NCBI GenBank assembly: GCA_934047225.1
Contig: OW204001.1
Location: 12,694,201 to 12,758,200, forward strand
Origin: Ypsolopha sequella
Lineage: Eukaryota > Arthropoda > Insecta > Lepidoptera > Ypsolophidae
Length of the DNA stretch: 64,000 nt
Reading direction: 5' to 3'
The position numbers were made by a program, and so were the translations under genes. This document shows, in pieces, positions 63,801 to 64,000 of this stretch (its first letter is position 1; every line of letters begins with the position of its first letter). Below the pieces are notes generated by a model that was not told the DNA's origin, did not search any database, and worked only from the letters and a program-made list of their open reading frames with translations.

Positions 63801-64000
63801 CAATGTTTTAAAACGACAAACAAGAATCATGAAAAAACTGCAAAAGTTGCTTTGAGTGGTACTTTATTTTATGACTAGCAATAAATTACGTTATTTTAAA
63901 TTAAGTTTATTCGCACAGTAAGACACAAAATTTAAAAGATCATAAAATGCTTAAGGTTAAACTTAATGTCGCATATCAAATTGGGCTACCATCCAATACC
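60845..64000. other. Distal part of the window without recognised genes
   Basis: Unlike the rest, this 3.1 kb shows few repeats that I recognise and no palindromes. A CpG-richer patch at 61365-61430 (GCGTTAGTCCGCGCGCAACG) is followed by an initiator-like GGATCAGTTAGTGCAG near 61492. A repeat-poor end could reflect nearby functional intron sequence or a further 5' exon. Frames at 61877-62095 and 62102-62299 lack motifs. Confidence 0.3.

Noticed and set aside
29902..64000. Downstream exons of the kinase (cyclic-nucleotide-binding or catalytic domains)
   Set aside because: I looked for conserved PKG strings in plus-strand frames and found none; they are probably outside the window, though short exons could be missed by eye.
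1..64000. CRISPR arrays, phage genes, bacterial operons
   Set aside because: Nothing of the kind is present. The composition, introns and retroelements are those of an animal nuclear genome.

Overview
This is AT-rich, repeat-dense animal nuclear DNA, most likely from a moth or butterfly. I infer this from the gene at 29.4 kb (the N-terminal exon of an insect foraging-type cGMP-dependent protein kinase) and from repeat ends I recognise as common in Lepidoptera: RTE-like LINE tails, a CTAGT-ending Helitron-like tail, and the repeat that opens near CGGCCAAGTGCGAGTC. I cannot assign a species. There are no bacterial operons, CRISPR arrays or phage genes.

Layout. From 1 to 29.0 kb I find no host coding gene I can support. 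The stretch holds layers of mobile DNA: TTAA-flanked and palindromic MITEs, a 5'-truncated CR1-like LINE (5.77-7.28 kb, minus), a 371-bp palindrome (7.77-8.14 kb), and a structurally complete Ty3/gypsy LTR retrotransposon (9107-13442, minus). That element has apparently identical 177-bp LTRs, a GTATC target duplication and one uninterrupted 1294-codon Gag-Pol frame. From 29.03 to 29.90 kb lies a GC-richer, CpG-rich block: a 5' leader, then a coding exon ending in a consensus splice donor (GTGAGT). It encodes the N-terminal tail, coiled coil and autoinhibitory segment of PKG I/foraging on the plus strand. The rest of the window (29.9-64 kb) is best read as its very long first coding intron; no cyclic-nucleotide-binding or kinase exon was recognised. 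The intron is again full of MITEs, foldback palindromes, tRNA-headed SINE pieces, LINE 3' ends, a Helitron-like end and Penelope-like fragments.

How the parts relate. The only working genes are the kinase exon and the retrotransposon. Repeat pairs inside the window date one another: the CR1-like LINE interrupts a sequence whose uninterrupted relative lies at 28.2 kb, and a TTAA element splits one arm of a palindrome at 22.1-23.0 kb. Eight copies of a small structured motif (CTGATGA or CTGATGC, a GC hairpin, then GAAA) recall the hammerhead ribozymes of Penelope-like elements. Two of them face each other inside a near-perfect inverted repeat at 49.1-49.4 kb. All coordinates and similarities come from reading by eye; no alignment or database search was run.
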